In this document: piece by piece, positions 1-14,500 of the stretch
Position numbering within the stretch: the first letter of the stretch is position 1
How the letters are laid out: each line of letters begins with the position of its first letter
Assembly (NCBI GenBank): GCA_038025085.1
Contig: CM076153.1
Coordinates: forward strand, 21,055,001-21,119,000
Direction of reading: 5' to 3'
Source: Tetragonia tetragonoides
Taxonomy: Eukaryota; Streptophyta; Magnoliopsida; Caryophyllales; Aizoaceae
DNA: 64,000 nucleotides
Translations under genes and position numbers: made by a program
The notes under the pieces: generated by a model
Told to the model about the DNA's origin: nothing
Databases searched by the model: none
What the model saw: only the letters and a program-made list of their open reading frames with translations

Positions 1-1089
1 TTCAATTAGTGTGCTTGGTTTTAACTATTATTGTTTTTTCGGTTTCCTTTTTTCCTTATTTATTCATCCATTTCAAAGTAAAGAATAAGTTTGGTTAACT
101 GAGTTGGTAGCTGGTTACCTCTTCATTAAGCAAGTCAGAATGAGCTGAGGAACTCCACCCCGTTTATAAGTCAGGGTGGGGAGTTGATTGATTAATGTAA
201 TATCGATGACAATTGGAATTCGACCTATTTGGCAGCCCTAATTTTATGTAATTCTATTACTCGGAAGTCTTTTATTTGCTACCACAGTCACGCTGGCGTG
301 TTTGACACTTTGAATTCGACTAAAATAAGATGCAATGAGGTAGTTTATGCGCATACGTTGACTAGTTCTGTAATTCTTTGAGTAGAATTATGTAGTGTAC
401 TTCATGGTTTTCTTTGATCCTACATTTGTTAGTTGAAGCTTGAAATACATTATTTGGAGCTTTGATTCAAACCAAATGACCGAAATTATGCATCACATCT
501 AATGCTCAAATAACTAAAGCATGAGTGTACATTGGCAACTTTCTTGCTTCATAAGTCCCTTCATTTCAATCAGTTATTTGAATCACAACAAAAGCTGAAT
601 TATGCATTGCATCTAGTGCTCAAAATAACAAAGCTTGATTGTGCATACACGACTTTCTTGCTTCTTCCTATAGACCTATACGTGGCACTGTTATACAAAC
701 ACCAGAGGGCATAGGTGATAGATGTCATCTTCATTTTTGTGCTAATTTGTTGGAACAACGGTGTCAGAGAGTATGCTGTTGCTTGTGTAATTTTTCTATT
801 TCTAGTTTTTTAGTTGATTCGTATTTATTCTAATCATATGTGTCTTTTGTAATGTGAATGTACACGTTCAGAAGTTGATGTTTGAACTTTCTTTGAGATA
901 CTCTGAACTTTTTTCTCTCTTTTTTGTTTTTTTGTGTGTTTTTTTTTTTGGTTGGGGATGGGGAGTGAGAGGTGGGATGAAGAGAATCTTGTATTTGTTT
1001 ATTATCATTCGTCTGAAAGGGAGTCTGTCGTTTGTCAAATCATAGATTGATGATGATTATAAATTTCTCCCCACCTGTGATCAATGTAG
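1..1089 (+). other. Intron of the DnaJ gene (5' part cut by window edge)
   Basis: The first recognisable coding exon starts at 1090 after an AG acceptor (1088-1089). In the preceding 1089 bases I found no J-domain coding sequence (no HPD-type segment in any frame). It is T-rich and intron-like. The exons for the mitochondrial presequence and J domain must lie left of the window. Confidence 0.7.
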
Positions 1090-4000
1090 ATTGGCCATGA
1101 TGCATATGTGCAAGGCAAAGAAGCTGGAGGTGCTGGTCCATATCAGACTGGTGGTATTAATTTTGAGGATATATTTGCGTCCTCTTTTGCTGATGTAAGT
1201 GTTTCCTTTTCCTTTTCCGAACTTTCAGTGATGGTTAATTTCAGATTTTTACTGAAAATAATTTTTTGCATTTGTGCTTGCGAGTCTAAGGTTTACTGCC
1301 TACATATGATGTGGATGCCGGATACAATCGTATTGATCTATGTTTTATTCCATTGAAGTGGGCAATTTATTGATTCGTAATTCCATTCACGCATGCATCT
1401 ATGCAATTTTGTGTGAAGTAGAGTTTCGATCTTGATTATTCTGTGGCCTGGTAGTCAATATATTTGACCTATTTGAAATGGGTATAAGTCAGGCACCTAG
1501 TTTACATTCATTAACCGCTTAGTTTCATTTGTCACCATGAGGAAAGCATATGCCAGTATTTGCTCTTTTCTTGTGCAAGTGCTGTGAAATAAATAGTACT
1601 ACATTCTTACATCCTTTATATGCCTGATTGTTGAAATGTTCCTGTCATTGTGAATTAATCTATTAAAATTTCTAGTTGACTTTGAGGTTCATGAACCATA
1701 TGCATCCCCCTCTGTATCATGCAGCAGCCTAGGAAGCTTTCCTTGCTGATTTTTGTTGGATGGTAAGCCCTGTTGTCATGCAATATTGATAGTTTGATAC
1801 TACTCCCAGAACCAGTTGTTTCTGGATATTGATCAACATATTATGGGTGTTTTTGGCCTGTTGATGTCTCCTCCTTGGTCTTCCAAGGGTGCAATAAGAG
1901 TAGTTTTGTTTAGCTAGACCTTGACATTGGGATCTAGGATGGTGACAGAATTGTAATTGCAACCACGAATGATTGTTTGAATTTCATATCACGGGAGTAA
2001 ACAAACCATTGACAACCCCCCCCCCCCAAACCATTGACAACCCCCCCTCCCCCCCCCCCCCAAACCATTGACAACCCCCCCTCCCCCCCCCCCCCCCCAA
2101 ACCATTGACCTTCACTGCCTCTTGCTTTTCTCCTGGTAATCTTGTAAGCTAAGGGAATCAATTGGTAGGAGGGAGGGTGGTTGAATAATACCTAAACCGG
2201 TGTTTATTTTGACCTGAAAAGTTGGTCTTATTCTTCTTTATCTTGTATCAACTAGTGTTTGAAGAACAACATTGAAAAGAAGATATCTATGGATGAAAAA
2301 CTGAAATTTTTTTATCAAAATAGCCATTTAGTGGACTCTTTCCTACTTAACTTACAGTGTGGCACCTCAATAACTGTGTCTTAATGATTTGTCATCGTTG
2401 GGTTTCGTAGGGGCAAGGACTATAGAATGTTGTGGTAGTGTGGCTTCTCTGTTATCTTCTGGTGTGTTTGGTTGGAACGGAAATCTTGGAATTTTAATTG
2501 GGGTTTCTGAGCCTCTTGGTTATGTCTAGGATCGGGTGGGGCATCTGGCTTCTCTTTGGGCCAAGGCCTCGGGGGCTTTTTATGGGGTGCCCCTCACTGT
2601 CGTGCAACGACATTGGGGCGATTTGTAAGTTCGCTTTTTCTTTGATGACTTCTTGTCGTCTTATATTGTAATATTCTTTATATCTCAAAAAGGAGTTGGT
2701 GATTGTTGGGAGTATTCTAGTTTTAGGATTTCCTGGTTATTGTTTCAGTGCGTGTTGTAGAGTTCTAATGTGTTATACTTTATTGTGCTCTTAACTGAAG
2801 ACTAGACGTTTAGGCTTGCATGCTTTCTGTAGGACAAAGACACTGTATCTAGTGATTTTACAGCTACCAAGATGATTTTTATACGACTTTAGTACATAAC
2901 ATGTAATAAGGACATTTGTCATTTCTCCTCATCTTTCTTTCAGCCTCTCTTTTCTCTATTTTGATTTGTCAAAATGACCATGCTCCCCTTCATATCCTTG
3001 TCGGAATTAATGGCTGGCTCTCATTTGGAGTGTAGATATTTGATAACCCCTTCAGATCAAGAACTGGCCAAGATGTCAAGGTATCTCTAGAGTTGTCATT
3101 CATGGAAGCTGTGCAGGGATGCACGAAAACAGTGACATTCCAGGCTACTTTGGCTTGTGAAGCTTGCGGTATGTCATAATGAACTCAATTGTGTCATGTG
3201 ACCTTCGACTCTTTAGATTTTCGTGACTGTGCTTCTTGGCCTTCTTCTGACTTGTTTTATTTTTATATTTATTTTTCTGGGAGATATTCTTCTGACTTGT
3301 TAGATTTTGGTTCTTTGTCAAATGTTTAGGTGGAACTGGTGTTCCTCCCGGAACCAAGCCCGAGACATGTAAACGCTGCAAAGGGAGAGGCATGGTCAGT
3401 GAACTTCAAACAAAATTATGAGTTGGTATTTGTTGGTGCATTATGTACGAGTGTGTTATATTGATATTTTGGTTTTCGAAATCTGCAGATGTTCATGCAA
3501 AAAGGTCCAATTTCCATGCATACTACTTGTATGCATTGTGGCGGAACAGGGAAAATATATACGGTAAAATGTTTTTCTTTCCTATTCTCTTTTGAGATGC
3601 AACATCATGCTAGATGAGATGTTTTGTGTTTGGAAATATATGTCATATTAATGTGTAGTTCTCACTGCAGCTACTGTGCTAGCTATAGTTGAAATTAGTA
3701 CGTATATTCAGTCCGCAGTTTCGTATTGGACGGATGTATAATGTTATTTTCACTTGCCTAGTTGTATATCGGATTAATCAGCCAGTTTATTTCATCATCT
3801 GTTCTTTATATGAGGGGGAAATGTTTTGATTATTCTGGTCAGCTGACATAGATTGACTCTTTTTTTTCTTCATTGACTATGTCATTATGCTGTTGTCTGT
3901 ACTTCTTGCTTTTTTCATGTTCTGTTGTATTACTCTCTTGATTCCATTTACCTGTTTAGGCAATTATGTCTCATGTACGTGGGACTGGGGATGAGTTTTG

Positions 4001-5528
4001 AGCAACAAAAGTTAGATACAAGTATATTTGTCAAAAACTACCTTTAAATGTCAAATTTTCAAGGATTTTAGGCCGAAAGTACCTCAAGTTTTCCACTTTT
4101 GTGGGAAAGTCCTTTAAGAATTTGTCAATAAATAGCTTTTGTGAGACTTTTCTTTGTTATATGAGACTAAATGACAATTTTGGTTGAAATCTGGTAAGTT
4201 ATATAAACTTTTGCTCGTTATGCCCCTCCTTCCCTTGCCTGTGCTGGTCAAAACTCACTCCCTCTTTGAATTTTCACTCCCCACCACTCTCTCCTCCAGT
4301 CCTCCCTGATAAGTGATAACACCAAGGTATGTTGTGCACTTGTGTCAGCCAGTGAACAATTGACTCAAAGCAACAATGGGCAAACTATCAGTCACATAAT
4401 ATTCACTACCGCCGCTTAACAAATCCCTCCCATCCCTCTCTTTTCCCTCCTCTCTCTCTCTCTCTCTCTCTCTCTCCTGCCCTGCTTTCTCAATATTCTG
4501 AAAACCCGTCTCTCTTCAGTTAGATGAAATTGTAACAACCAACTCCAAATTAAAAAAGTGGGTAAATACATGAAAAAAAGGGACAAGATCACAGGGAATG
4601 TAGCTCTCGTACTTTCAGCTTGAAAGCCACCATTTCAGCCACCACCTGAGACTAAGGCAACGCCGCCCTGTGGAACCGTCTAGCACAGCGACGCAAAATC
4701 AAGGGCCTGAGTTGACTCAGTTAACTCGGGCTCTAATGGGTCTGGGAAAAAGGAGGGGCATTTTGGTGAAACTTGATGTGATGCCCCGGAATTCCAAGGT
4801 CCCACCGCCACCGGCAAGAAATCTTGCTTTGCATGGAGCCTAAAAGTTGTAATTATATATAATAAAGTTACACAACTTTTTATATTTATTGTTCATTACA
4901 CTTACAGTAAACTGAATCTTTAAAAGAAAACAGAAAATTAGTTAACTAACCATGTTTTTATCTCTGTAATAAGTTGAGTGAATATCATACATTTGGTAGT
5001 TAATTATGGACATGGACACATCCAGCGCGCTGGACAGTGAATATCTTGTTTTTATTCTATAATTATTGCACTTCAAGTTTGTGGCTGGGATATAGGACTC
5101 TACAGATTGTTATATAATGAACAGTGCAAGTGTTCTGTATTTCTGTGAAATGTGAATATGTGGTGTATACATTTTTAAATGCTTCTAAGTTCGACTATGA
5201 TATGTGGCTTGCAGACACACTGCAAAACATGCAATGGTAACCGTGTGGTCCGGGGATCTAAGGCTGTCAGACTGGATATCATGCCTGGTAATAGCTGATC
5301 TCTGACAAGCAGATAATATTCAATTTCTAGCTTTCTTCATTTACTTTTCTTTTGCTTCTTGATTCTTATATTGTTTTCTCCCCTCTTTCCGTTAGTATTT
5401 TTTGTTTTCTTAACAATATAGGTAGGTTTTTGCCTTCTCTTTTTTTTTTTTTTTGGGGTGGGGTGGGGTGGGGTTAGGAAGGGGTGCACCAGTCATTGCT
5501 AATTTAAGCAACCACATATAGGTGGAAA

Positions 5529-5568
<40 letters not shown>

Positions 5569-8500
5569 TGAGTGTTACACGTGTGGTGATGACACGTGGG
5601 ACGCCAACTAGGCGGGTCAAATTGGTATGCTCATGACACATAGGCGCCACGTACGAAGTGTAGTTCGTGTGAAGTTGACATGTAAGACGCGACGTAAGCA
5701 GCTTATACTTATGTGTCATGCATTTATTGATCATCATTGTGTCGTCATTAATACAACATATTATAATTAAAAGCATATTTGTTCAAAATAAATAATAAAA
5801 TAACTTTTGTTATGCAACATGAAAAATTATAATTTTTACTTTATTGGATCTGAATCGAAAATAGTTTCAAACGAGATTCATATGTCCTATATTTGACTCT
5901 AATATAGAGTTATGTCTTTTTCTATGACACGTAACGCGCCGCATAAGAGCACCATCTTGGTGTAGAGATGACACATAGGCGCCACGTAAGAGGTCATATT
6001 CGCATGGAGCTCACACGTATGTCGCCACATAACTGGGTCATTATTCGTGTGGTGACGACACAGGGACACCACCCCTACAAGACACATCGTGTGGTGGAGT
6101 TGACACATAAACTGCCACATAGGAGGACCATTTTCGTGTTGCATTGACACATAAGCCGTCAATCAAGCAAGTCATCCAAGTGTCACACGCATTAATGCAT
6201 CATCATTATTACTTGACTTAATTAATATCACATAATATACTTATTAGCATGTTGTTTAAATTATAATCTAAAATAACTTTTGTTATGCAATTTAAAAATA
6301 GTAATTCTTACATAATTGGATAAGAATTGAAAAGTACATAAAAATCATATATATATGTCCAATCTTTAACTCTAATATAAAGTTAGATTTCTTTCTATAA
6401 CGCATAGGACGCCACATAAGAGCACCATGTTAGTGTAGAGATGGGTCATATGCGTCACGTAAGAGGTCATATTCGTGTGTAACTCACACGTATGTCGCCA
6501 CATAACCGAGTCGTTATTCGTGTGGCGAAGACACGGGTACGCCACCTTTGCGAGGCATATCGTGTGGGGTTGACACGTAAACTAGCACATAGGAGGTCCA
6601 TATTCGTGTTGGACTGACACATAAGCCGACACGCAAGCAAGTCATCCAAGTGGCACATGCATTAATGCATCATCATTTACTGACTTAATTAATATCACAT
6701 AATAAACTTATTAGTTATTGTTTAAATTATAATCTAAAATAATTTTGTCACTCAATTTAAAAAATTATAATTATTACATAATTGGATTAGAAGAATTGAC
6801 AAGTATTTCAAAATGAGATATATATGTCTTATATTTGACCTACACACTTAAAGTTCGATCCTTTTTGTGTGGGGAGGACACATAGGACGCCAACTAAGTG
6901 ACCCATATTCGTGTGGAGTTGACACGTATGATTGTCAACTAAGAAAATCATCCATGTCTTTCCAATAATGCATCCTTATTAATTACATGAGTTATAATAA
7001 TGAAATATCACACTTATGATTTCTAACGTATTATTTTTTGAAATTACAAATAATTTTTTTTGCGCAACTCTAGAATTCATAACTCTTATATACTGCATGA
7101 CGATTGTTCACATCTATAACATCGAACAGATTTATAGATGTACACACCCTTAAGCGAATTATTATAATATTGATAATTATAGGTGGAATATTTGTTATTT
7201 TTATTTTAGAATAAAGATTCATATTAGATTTATTTTTGAAGTTAAAGGCATACAAAACACTAATAAAAAAATAGTATTAAAATAAAGATGGCTGATCTTT
7301 GAGTTCATTAATTACCATAATCATTTTTAGTAAAAATATGAATATTAGATATCTAAATATAATGCGAATATATACATTTAGTAATATATTATGTATAATC
7401 TAATATAAAACATCAACAATAATTTGGTTAATCTCATTGAAATTATTCACGAGTCCGTGCGAAGCACGTACATAAAACTGCTCGTAGCATCTGTTTCCTG
7501 TCTGTTAACAGTGCCTTATGGACAAGAGTTTCTAGAATCCAAGTGAATCATAGAGACATCACTTGGATTGCTCCTTTTTGTTCGTCTCTGCAATGTTTTA
7601 GCCCGTTTGACTATATCGGCAAACAAGTATTCTAATATCCTTGTCAATCTAACACGCATTCTATGTTTGCATTTGATAGCAAAATGTAATGGAAAATGGA
7701 AGGCAAAAAGATCATCAGCAAGTATTGACCGCATGATTTTATCCTTAAAACTAAGTCGGTTTTGAATGAATAACGCAACATCACACATTTCTAATGGCTG
7801 GAAAAAGTTCTATAAAAAAGGGTACTTTGAGATATTTTTGAATCTTCGAGGTACCCTACTATAGTTTCTGATAATTTTCCTAAGAGAACATAATATCTAA
7901 TATCAGTTGTCCGAATTTCAAAGGCGTATCTCTTCTTTTGTGAAATAAAAGAAATTTGTCATTAAAATTGAAAGAGTTGTACAACATAAGAGGAGGAGTT
8001 CTCACAAATATAAAAGCTAATTACAAATCTTCCCGATGACGTTAAATGACAATTAGAGGCACCCCTTTAAAAGCCCAAGCTTCCTTAGCCCAAAGAGATG
8101 CTAAACACACCACTGGATCCCATACATTATCAGCAGGTCAAGTCCTAATCCCGTAGGGCTCTCCTCAATTATCATTATATGCATTATTCTCAGGTCAAGT
8201 CCTTCATTGCTGTAATGCAAAGGAAAACAAATATAGCATTGTGTATGCAAAATGCAACTTATAAACGAATAACATTTCGGCCACCTCTTTGCGGCAAGAG
8301 TTATTATCTGAACAATCATGAGAAGTCTTTTAGCATGTTTTGTCCTCACTCGCATGCTCTTTGAGTCCTCCAAACCTTCTCATGCTATCAACAAGCACTC
8401 TTAAAAATACAAAAATGAAGGTTCACCTTGGTCGTATGGGTAGTACTACCATCAAACTATTGGGTGTTATATTCATCTTTAGATGACTACAATATTTGGT

Positions 8501-11500
8501 TGCTCTTAGCTTCTTGACTTACGATCCTCTCAGCCTGTTGTCTGGTCCCTAGATCCTCCCCCTCCATGCGAATGACCTTGGTCCTATGGGTAGTACTACC
8601 GTCAAACTATTGGGTGTTATATTGATCTTCAGATGACTACGATATAGGGTTGCTCTTAACTTATTGACTTACGCATCCTCTCAGCCTGTATGGTCCCTGA
8701 ATCCTCCCCCTCCATGCGAATGACCTTGGTCCTACGGGTAGTACTACCATCAAACTACTGGGTGTTATATTTATCTTCAGATGACTACGAAATAGGGTTG
8801 CTCTTAACTTATCGACTTGCTCATCCTCTCAGCCTGTAGTCTGGTCCCTGGTCCCTGAATCCTTCCCCTCCATGCGAATGACCTTGGTTGTCTCATAAAA
8901 AAACTTAGAATGCAGTCCTTGAGTTCCTTTAATACCATTATGTAATATCTACATGGGCTGACAATTAGTCCCATAAGTCACCGCGAGTCTTTCCGGCATG
9001 CTTTGTTATTAATTTTTGTCTTGAGATTGTTGAGAAGCTTCTCAGTAGTTCACATATATGGATAATACTGACCAAATGCGCTTAACTATGCAATTTTTTG
9101 AGTTATGGGCTCACATAAAGCTATATCTTCATTATATGAGTAGCACAAATGTATAATCAACCTAAAATTATGATAACTATGACAAAGATAATCATACTAA
9201 TAAGAATAAATTCCAGTACACATGGCATGACATGCACATGACATGTTGCAGCATAGGAGACCTGGGTGGGTATTGTTAGTGATGTTGTGTGACGTGTCAC
9301 CACGCTAGAGAGAGTCCTGTGCATTTGTATGTGATCTGTTATATTGCCAGGACTTCGTGCGCTGCAGTTGGACAGTTTATTCAGATGCGGTTTGTACCAG
9401 TGGGGCGGGGGAAGGAGAACAAGTTGTTGTGACGTTGATTGTGTTTGGCGATCTTTTGGTGCCTTTGGTTGGAGAAGAATGCGAGGGTCTTAGGGGTTGG
9501 CAGCCTGTTGGTTGGTCTGGGATTGTGTGGTGTACTTGGCTTCTCTCTGGGCCAAGGCGGCTGGAATTATTTTATTTTTAGTTAGACTTGCTTTTCACTT
9601 TGAGGACTTCATGTCTTCTAATTTTGTATTGGTCCTCTATTATCTACAAAAAGAAAAAAGAAAACATGCCTGTAACAACCTTTTATTTTGAAAGGCGTGT
9701 CTCATTAAAAGCAAAATACGGTATACAAAAGGTGGTTTCTGCAAAGTACAAAATAACAAGAATAATTGGTTTGAAGCATTAAACTTAACCATGTTGCATC
9801 TTCTCCAATTCGAGCAAGCCCTTCTGAATAATTATAGGACAATGGGAAGTTTGTAGCCAATCTAATGCACAGAGGAACTTTCACCACTCTTGGAAAATTA
9901 AGGCACAAGTATATAAGTAGAATAAAATAACAATGACTATCTAAATTTCCTTCAAAACCAACTAGACGCCCAGTGCAGTGGCTGTGGTGCTCGAGAGCGA
10001 AATGGACAGAGTGGTTGTGGTGGGATGGGGTGAGATTGAGCGTGTTCTTGTGGTCAATAGTGTTGAGTTGAGGACTTGAGGCCTTGGCTCTTTAGGCGGC
10101 GAGGCAGCAACTGAAATGAGAAATGCTTTCTGTTTTTTTCTTTTTAGCTTAGGAAAAAGCAATCCGACTTACTCAAATGAGAAAACAGAAAAGATACCTC
10201 CGCACTTTAAACTGTAGTGCAGTCTCACATAGTACGTGTTAAATTGTTGTACATAGAATGGGTACGGGAACTTGATTGGCTTGTGGAGTGCATTAGGGAG
10301 GGGTTCACTGAATTGTGTTTCCTTAACGCGGTACGCCAATTTGGGAACAGGGGAGGTGAGCGAATTATGTGTCAATGCTGCAAAGTGGTTGAATCAGGGT
10401 TCTCAAGCATAAAACATTACTTATCTCTGAACTAGTGCCTTCCCTTGCAAGATAAAAGTGTGCCTTATTTTAGTTATTGATATTTTGATAAATGGATACT
10501 GCAAAATGAAAACGGAAAAAATGGGAAACATATTTGAATCTGATTTAGTTATCCAATAAAATATTCGGGTCAGATTCTTGGGTTTGAAATTCTATGAATA
10601 GCCCTAATTTTGCACCTTACACTCCTTTGGAGGTTACACCCTAGTTTCTTAATAGGAGTTGTAACATTACCAATGTTGGTGTGTTGGTATAAGTGCAGGT
10701 GTGGATAATGATGAAACTATCAAGGTATCTAGGAGTGGTGGAACAGATCCTGATGGATATGGGCCCGGTGATCTTTATGTTATCATCAAGGTACTGTTAC
10801 TATTCTTAATGTTTGTTTTCTTTTGTTGTTGGGTTGGGTAGCCTGTGTGTGGCAATGACTTTACGAGCAAATTTGTTGTTCAGGTCAGGGAAGACCCAGT
10901 TTTTCGGCGAGAAGGCTCAGACATCCATGTGGATGCGGTCCTCAGTATTACTCAGGTTTGTGTTCTGTTATTTTCTTTGTTCCTCATGCTTGGGGTTAAA
11001 AAACATTTCTTTCTATAAACAGTGATGAACCCCTATACTGGCCTATACTACAGTGGTGGCAAATTTGTTTGGGGCAGTTTTAAAATATCAAGTTATTTTA
11101 AAAAAAAATACAGTCTTCTTGGTCAAAAAATAAATTACGTCTACAAATGCTCTTTACTAGTTTCATTTTTTGAAGGAGGGATCCATCACAAGTACCATTA
11201 TCAAATAAATCCAGACAAGAGGAATAAAAAGGGTGATTTTTCACTAAAAATATAGTGAACTAAATTAGTTCTCACCTCAAACAAATGGTAAAATGGACTC
11301 ATCTAAAATTTATAAAGGAATGATAAATTTGTGACATGGCTTATATATTATCCAAGCTTTTTGATTGACTAATCCCATGGGCTCTGAAGTTAACAACCGG
11401 GGAAATCTTCAGTGGCCTTGAGGGGATTCGAAACCATTTGTTATGATTGTGTATTGCACTTATAAAAACCTCAAAATTTAGGCATAGAAGTGGTGACAAA

Positions 11501-14500
11501 CAAGTGAAAAGCCTCATTAGTTTACCTTTATTGGCAATGAAAGTTTTAAGCTGACATTTCCACAAATATAAATGCCCTTTGCTGCAACAATTAATTTAAT
11601 TACTAGGAGTAGGACTGTAGGACTAATAATAAGCCACCTATAGGATAGAATAGGAGTGTTCGTGTAGGGACAACCCTTTCTCTCTCTTACTGTGTTCTTT
11701 TGGGCAACCTGGGGAGTAGGAATTGGGAGAGTAATTCAAATTTTATGGGCCTTCATATGTTAGACTGAGTCACTAGTTGGGGGCGAAAAGATTTGTAAAG
11801 GGTGCAACTATGGGTCTGTACTAATATGCTCAACCAGGCCATGTCTAGTTGGGGGCAAGTGCCCCCTATCCCAATGAACTAGATCCGCCCTGGTACTACT
11901 CCCTCTATCCCAGGAAAAAAAAGCATGTTGAAAATTTTGTGGTCTCCTATGTGATACTTTGACCATGCGTTTTTGTTATCATCAGACACGATAAAAATTA
12001 TTAACATACAGCCGATACAGGTTTGTGAAGTTTTCAAAAACAAATTTAGTGATACCATATGCACATTATAAATCTATATTCTATATGGTTTCACAAATTG
12101 ATGATCAAAGATAACAAAGTTTGACCTCAAAAACACAAGCCTATTTTTTATGAGGGCGAGTTATAATTGCACGTGATGTGCGTTGCACGGTATGATGGAC
12201 TAATGGTACTTATGACCTTCTTGGACAAAGGACAAGTGCTGAAATAATAAGATCAGGCAAGTTGTGAAAGCTAAGACATTCATCTTTCAGTGGAGTGATT
12301 TTACAAGATTTTTCACTACTGAGTGGGCTTCTTATTGCAGTAGCCCTCTATGATTCTCACTGACATGCGTAGATTATGTTTGCTCAAATCAAACCATCGA
12401 CATGGTGCATGAGGCTGCCCAACTATGGCGATCTTGCATTCATATGTACATAGCCTCAACTCTATGGAGAGCTGTTCCCATGGGACGGCTAATTGAAAAT
12501 ATATCAGTTGTGCACTACTTCACCATGATATGAAGTTGAAGACATCTAATCTAGTTCATTATTATTCGGGGCTGAAGGGTTTTCTTCTTTGACTATCTCA
12601 ACTCTTTGAAGATCAATTATGTTTGCTCTCCCAGATATCATAGTGACATTGTTCTTTGTTTTTGCACCAGAGATGTTCCCCAAATTTCCCTAGATTGTTA
12701 CATTGTTTTGCCAGCAACTTCCTGTTTATTTTTCTGCATTAATCAATTATTGATGCTTGATTCTCTAACGCAGGCGATTTTGGGAGGGACTATCCAGGTT
12801 CCAACCCTCACAGGGGATGTTGTCCTTAAGGTGTGTCCAGGATTTGTGAACGTATTTTGGATGTACATCTAATTTCACCACAAGGATACATTTCATTTTT
12901 TGTTTGTTTGTTCTGAATAGGTTCGTCCTGGGACCCAACCTGGTCAGAAGGTAGTGCTGAAGAAGAAAGGTGAGAAGAAAGCTTAAATTTCTGAACCAAC
13001 TCTCTTTTCGTCTCTTTTCGTCTCTTTTCGATTTATTGATGCGGGGAGCAAAGTCCTTTCCTCCCCAACTTATCTAGTATCTGCACTTTCTTGCGTTCCC
13101 ATTTTTGTAAAGGTGGCTCATTATACTCATTCCTGTAGGCTTTAAGTATGTTGTTAATCAAGTGACTTAAATGGAAATAGTGTTGACATTTTGTGGTATA
13201 ATTGTACTTTAGGATCGATGAGAATCAAACAGGTTAATTGAATCATTTAGCTGTTTTTATTGTGCACTCACTTCAAAGTATCCTTTACGCCACGGCTGCT
13301 TGGTTCTGGTTTTTAATGTGAACCATTAGGTAGATCTTGGCTGCAGTAGTCTCTGCTTAGCCAACGCAAATGCTTTTGTTGCAAATGTTTTTATTCCGCT
13401 ATCGTGGTGGGGGGGGGGGATTGGAGGGTTTGGTTTTGATGGATTGTGAATGGCCTTTTTTAATGTGAACCATTAGGCAGATCTTGGCTGCAGTAGTCTC
13501 TGCTTAGCCAACGCAAATGCTTTTGTTGCAAATGTCTTTATTCCGCTATCATGGAGGGGGGGGGGGGATTTGGGGGGTTTGGTTTTGATGGATTGTGAAA
13601 GGCCTTCTTTAGGGGGGGGTGTGTGAATGTGCAGATGGATATTATTTCTGTTATAAATCATGTCCATTTTAAAGAGAAAAAAAGTTGTCAGAGCTATGGG
13701 AGAATGGTATAAAAGTTTCCAGAATATGATAGTGGATTATGTTGTGCTGGATTACATTTAGTGTTGGCCTGGTGCATGTAACAGGTTTTAGTTGTAGCTT
13801 GTTAGACTGGTTGGCATTATTTACGGAGACTTGGCTTCTGGTCAAGGCCTTATGGATACTCCCAAGTGTACTCACTTGGATATCCCAATCTTTTTAAATC
13901 AGATGGGTCTCATCTACAAACCAAGTGGGCCTGATTTTTAAAAACCAAGTGGGTGTCTAGTTGGCTGCTAATGGGAGCACCCAAAATTTTGCCGCTTCGG
14001 TTGTGGCACCTGTGGTGATGAAGCTAGCTGCTTTATCCCACTGGTGCTTGTTTGCAGATGCCATGGTTGAGATATGAGATTGACGCACTTAATATGTTAT
14101 CTTGCAGGGATTAAAGCAAGGACCTCTGCCTCTTTTGGTGACCAGTTTGTGCACTTCAATGTCAGCATTCCTACGTAAGTTTGTTAGGATTTTTCCTGTG
14201 ATACTTTCTTGTTTGCCCATATTTTGCATGTGTATGTGCGCGCTATGAACAATTTTGACGGCCTTGATATCCCCCCCCCCCCCTCCCCGCGTGTATGATC
14301 GATCACTTTGACTAATATTTTATCAATGTTGTTTATTGTTATTGATTGTTCCTTATATCATATCGTGAATGTGGGGCTTAATATTTACTGGTATAAATTT
14401 GACAGGAGTTTGACACCAAGACAGCGGGGACTTATTGAAGAATTTGTGAAAGAAGAGCAAGGAGAATACGATAAGGGTACTGCAGCTAGTGCATCTGGAT

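Larger units (their letters stand above)
1195..3035. other. DnaJ intron with poly-C minisatellite and LINE tail
   Basis: GT donor at 1195 (GTAAGT) and AG acceptor ending 3035. Between 2008 and 2105 a short phrase (AACCATTGACAACCCC) is repeated with C runs of about 11, 13 and 17. At about 2440-2700 there is a LINE 3'-end remnant. The rest is unremarkable. Confidence 0.6.

Noticed and set aside
1..1089. J-domain exon of the DnaJ gene
   Set aside because: No frame shows the helix-HPD-helix pattern. The sequence looks intronic.
7516..8373. Overlapping 60-90 codon frames on both strands
   Set aside because: Frames exist on both strands with no recognisable family and sit inside a host intron.
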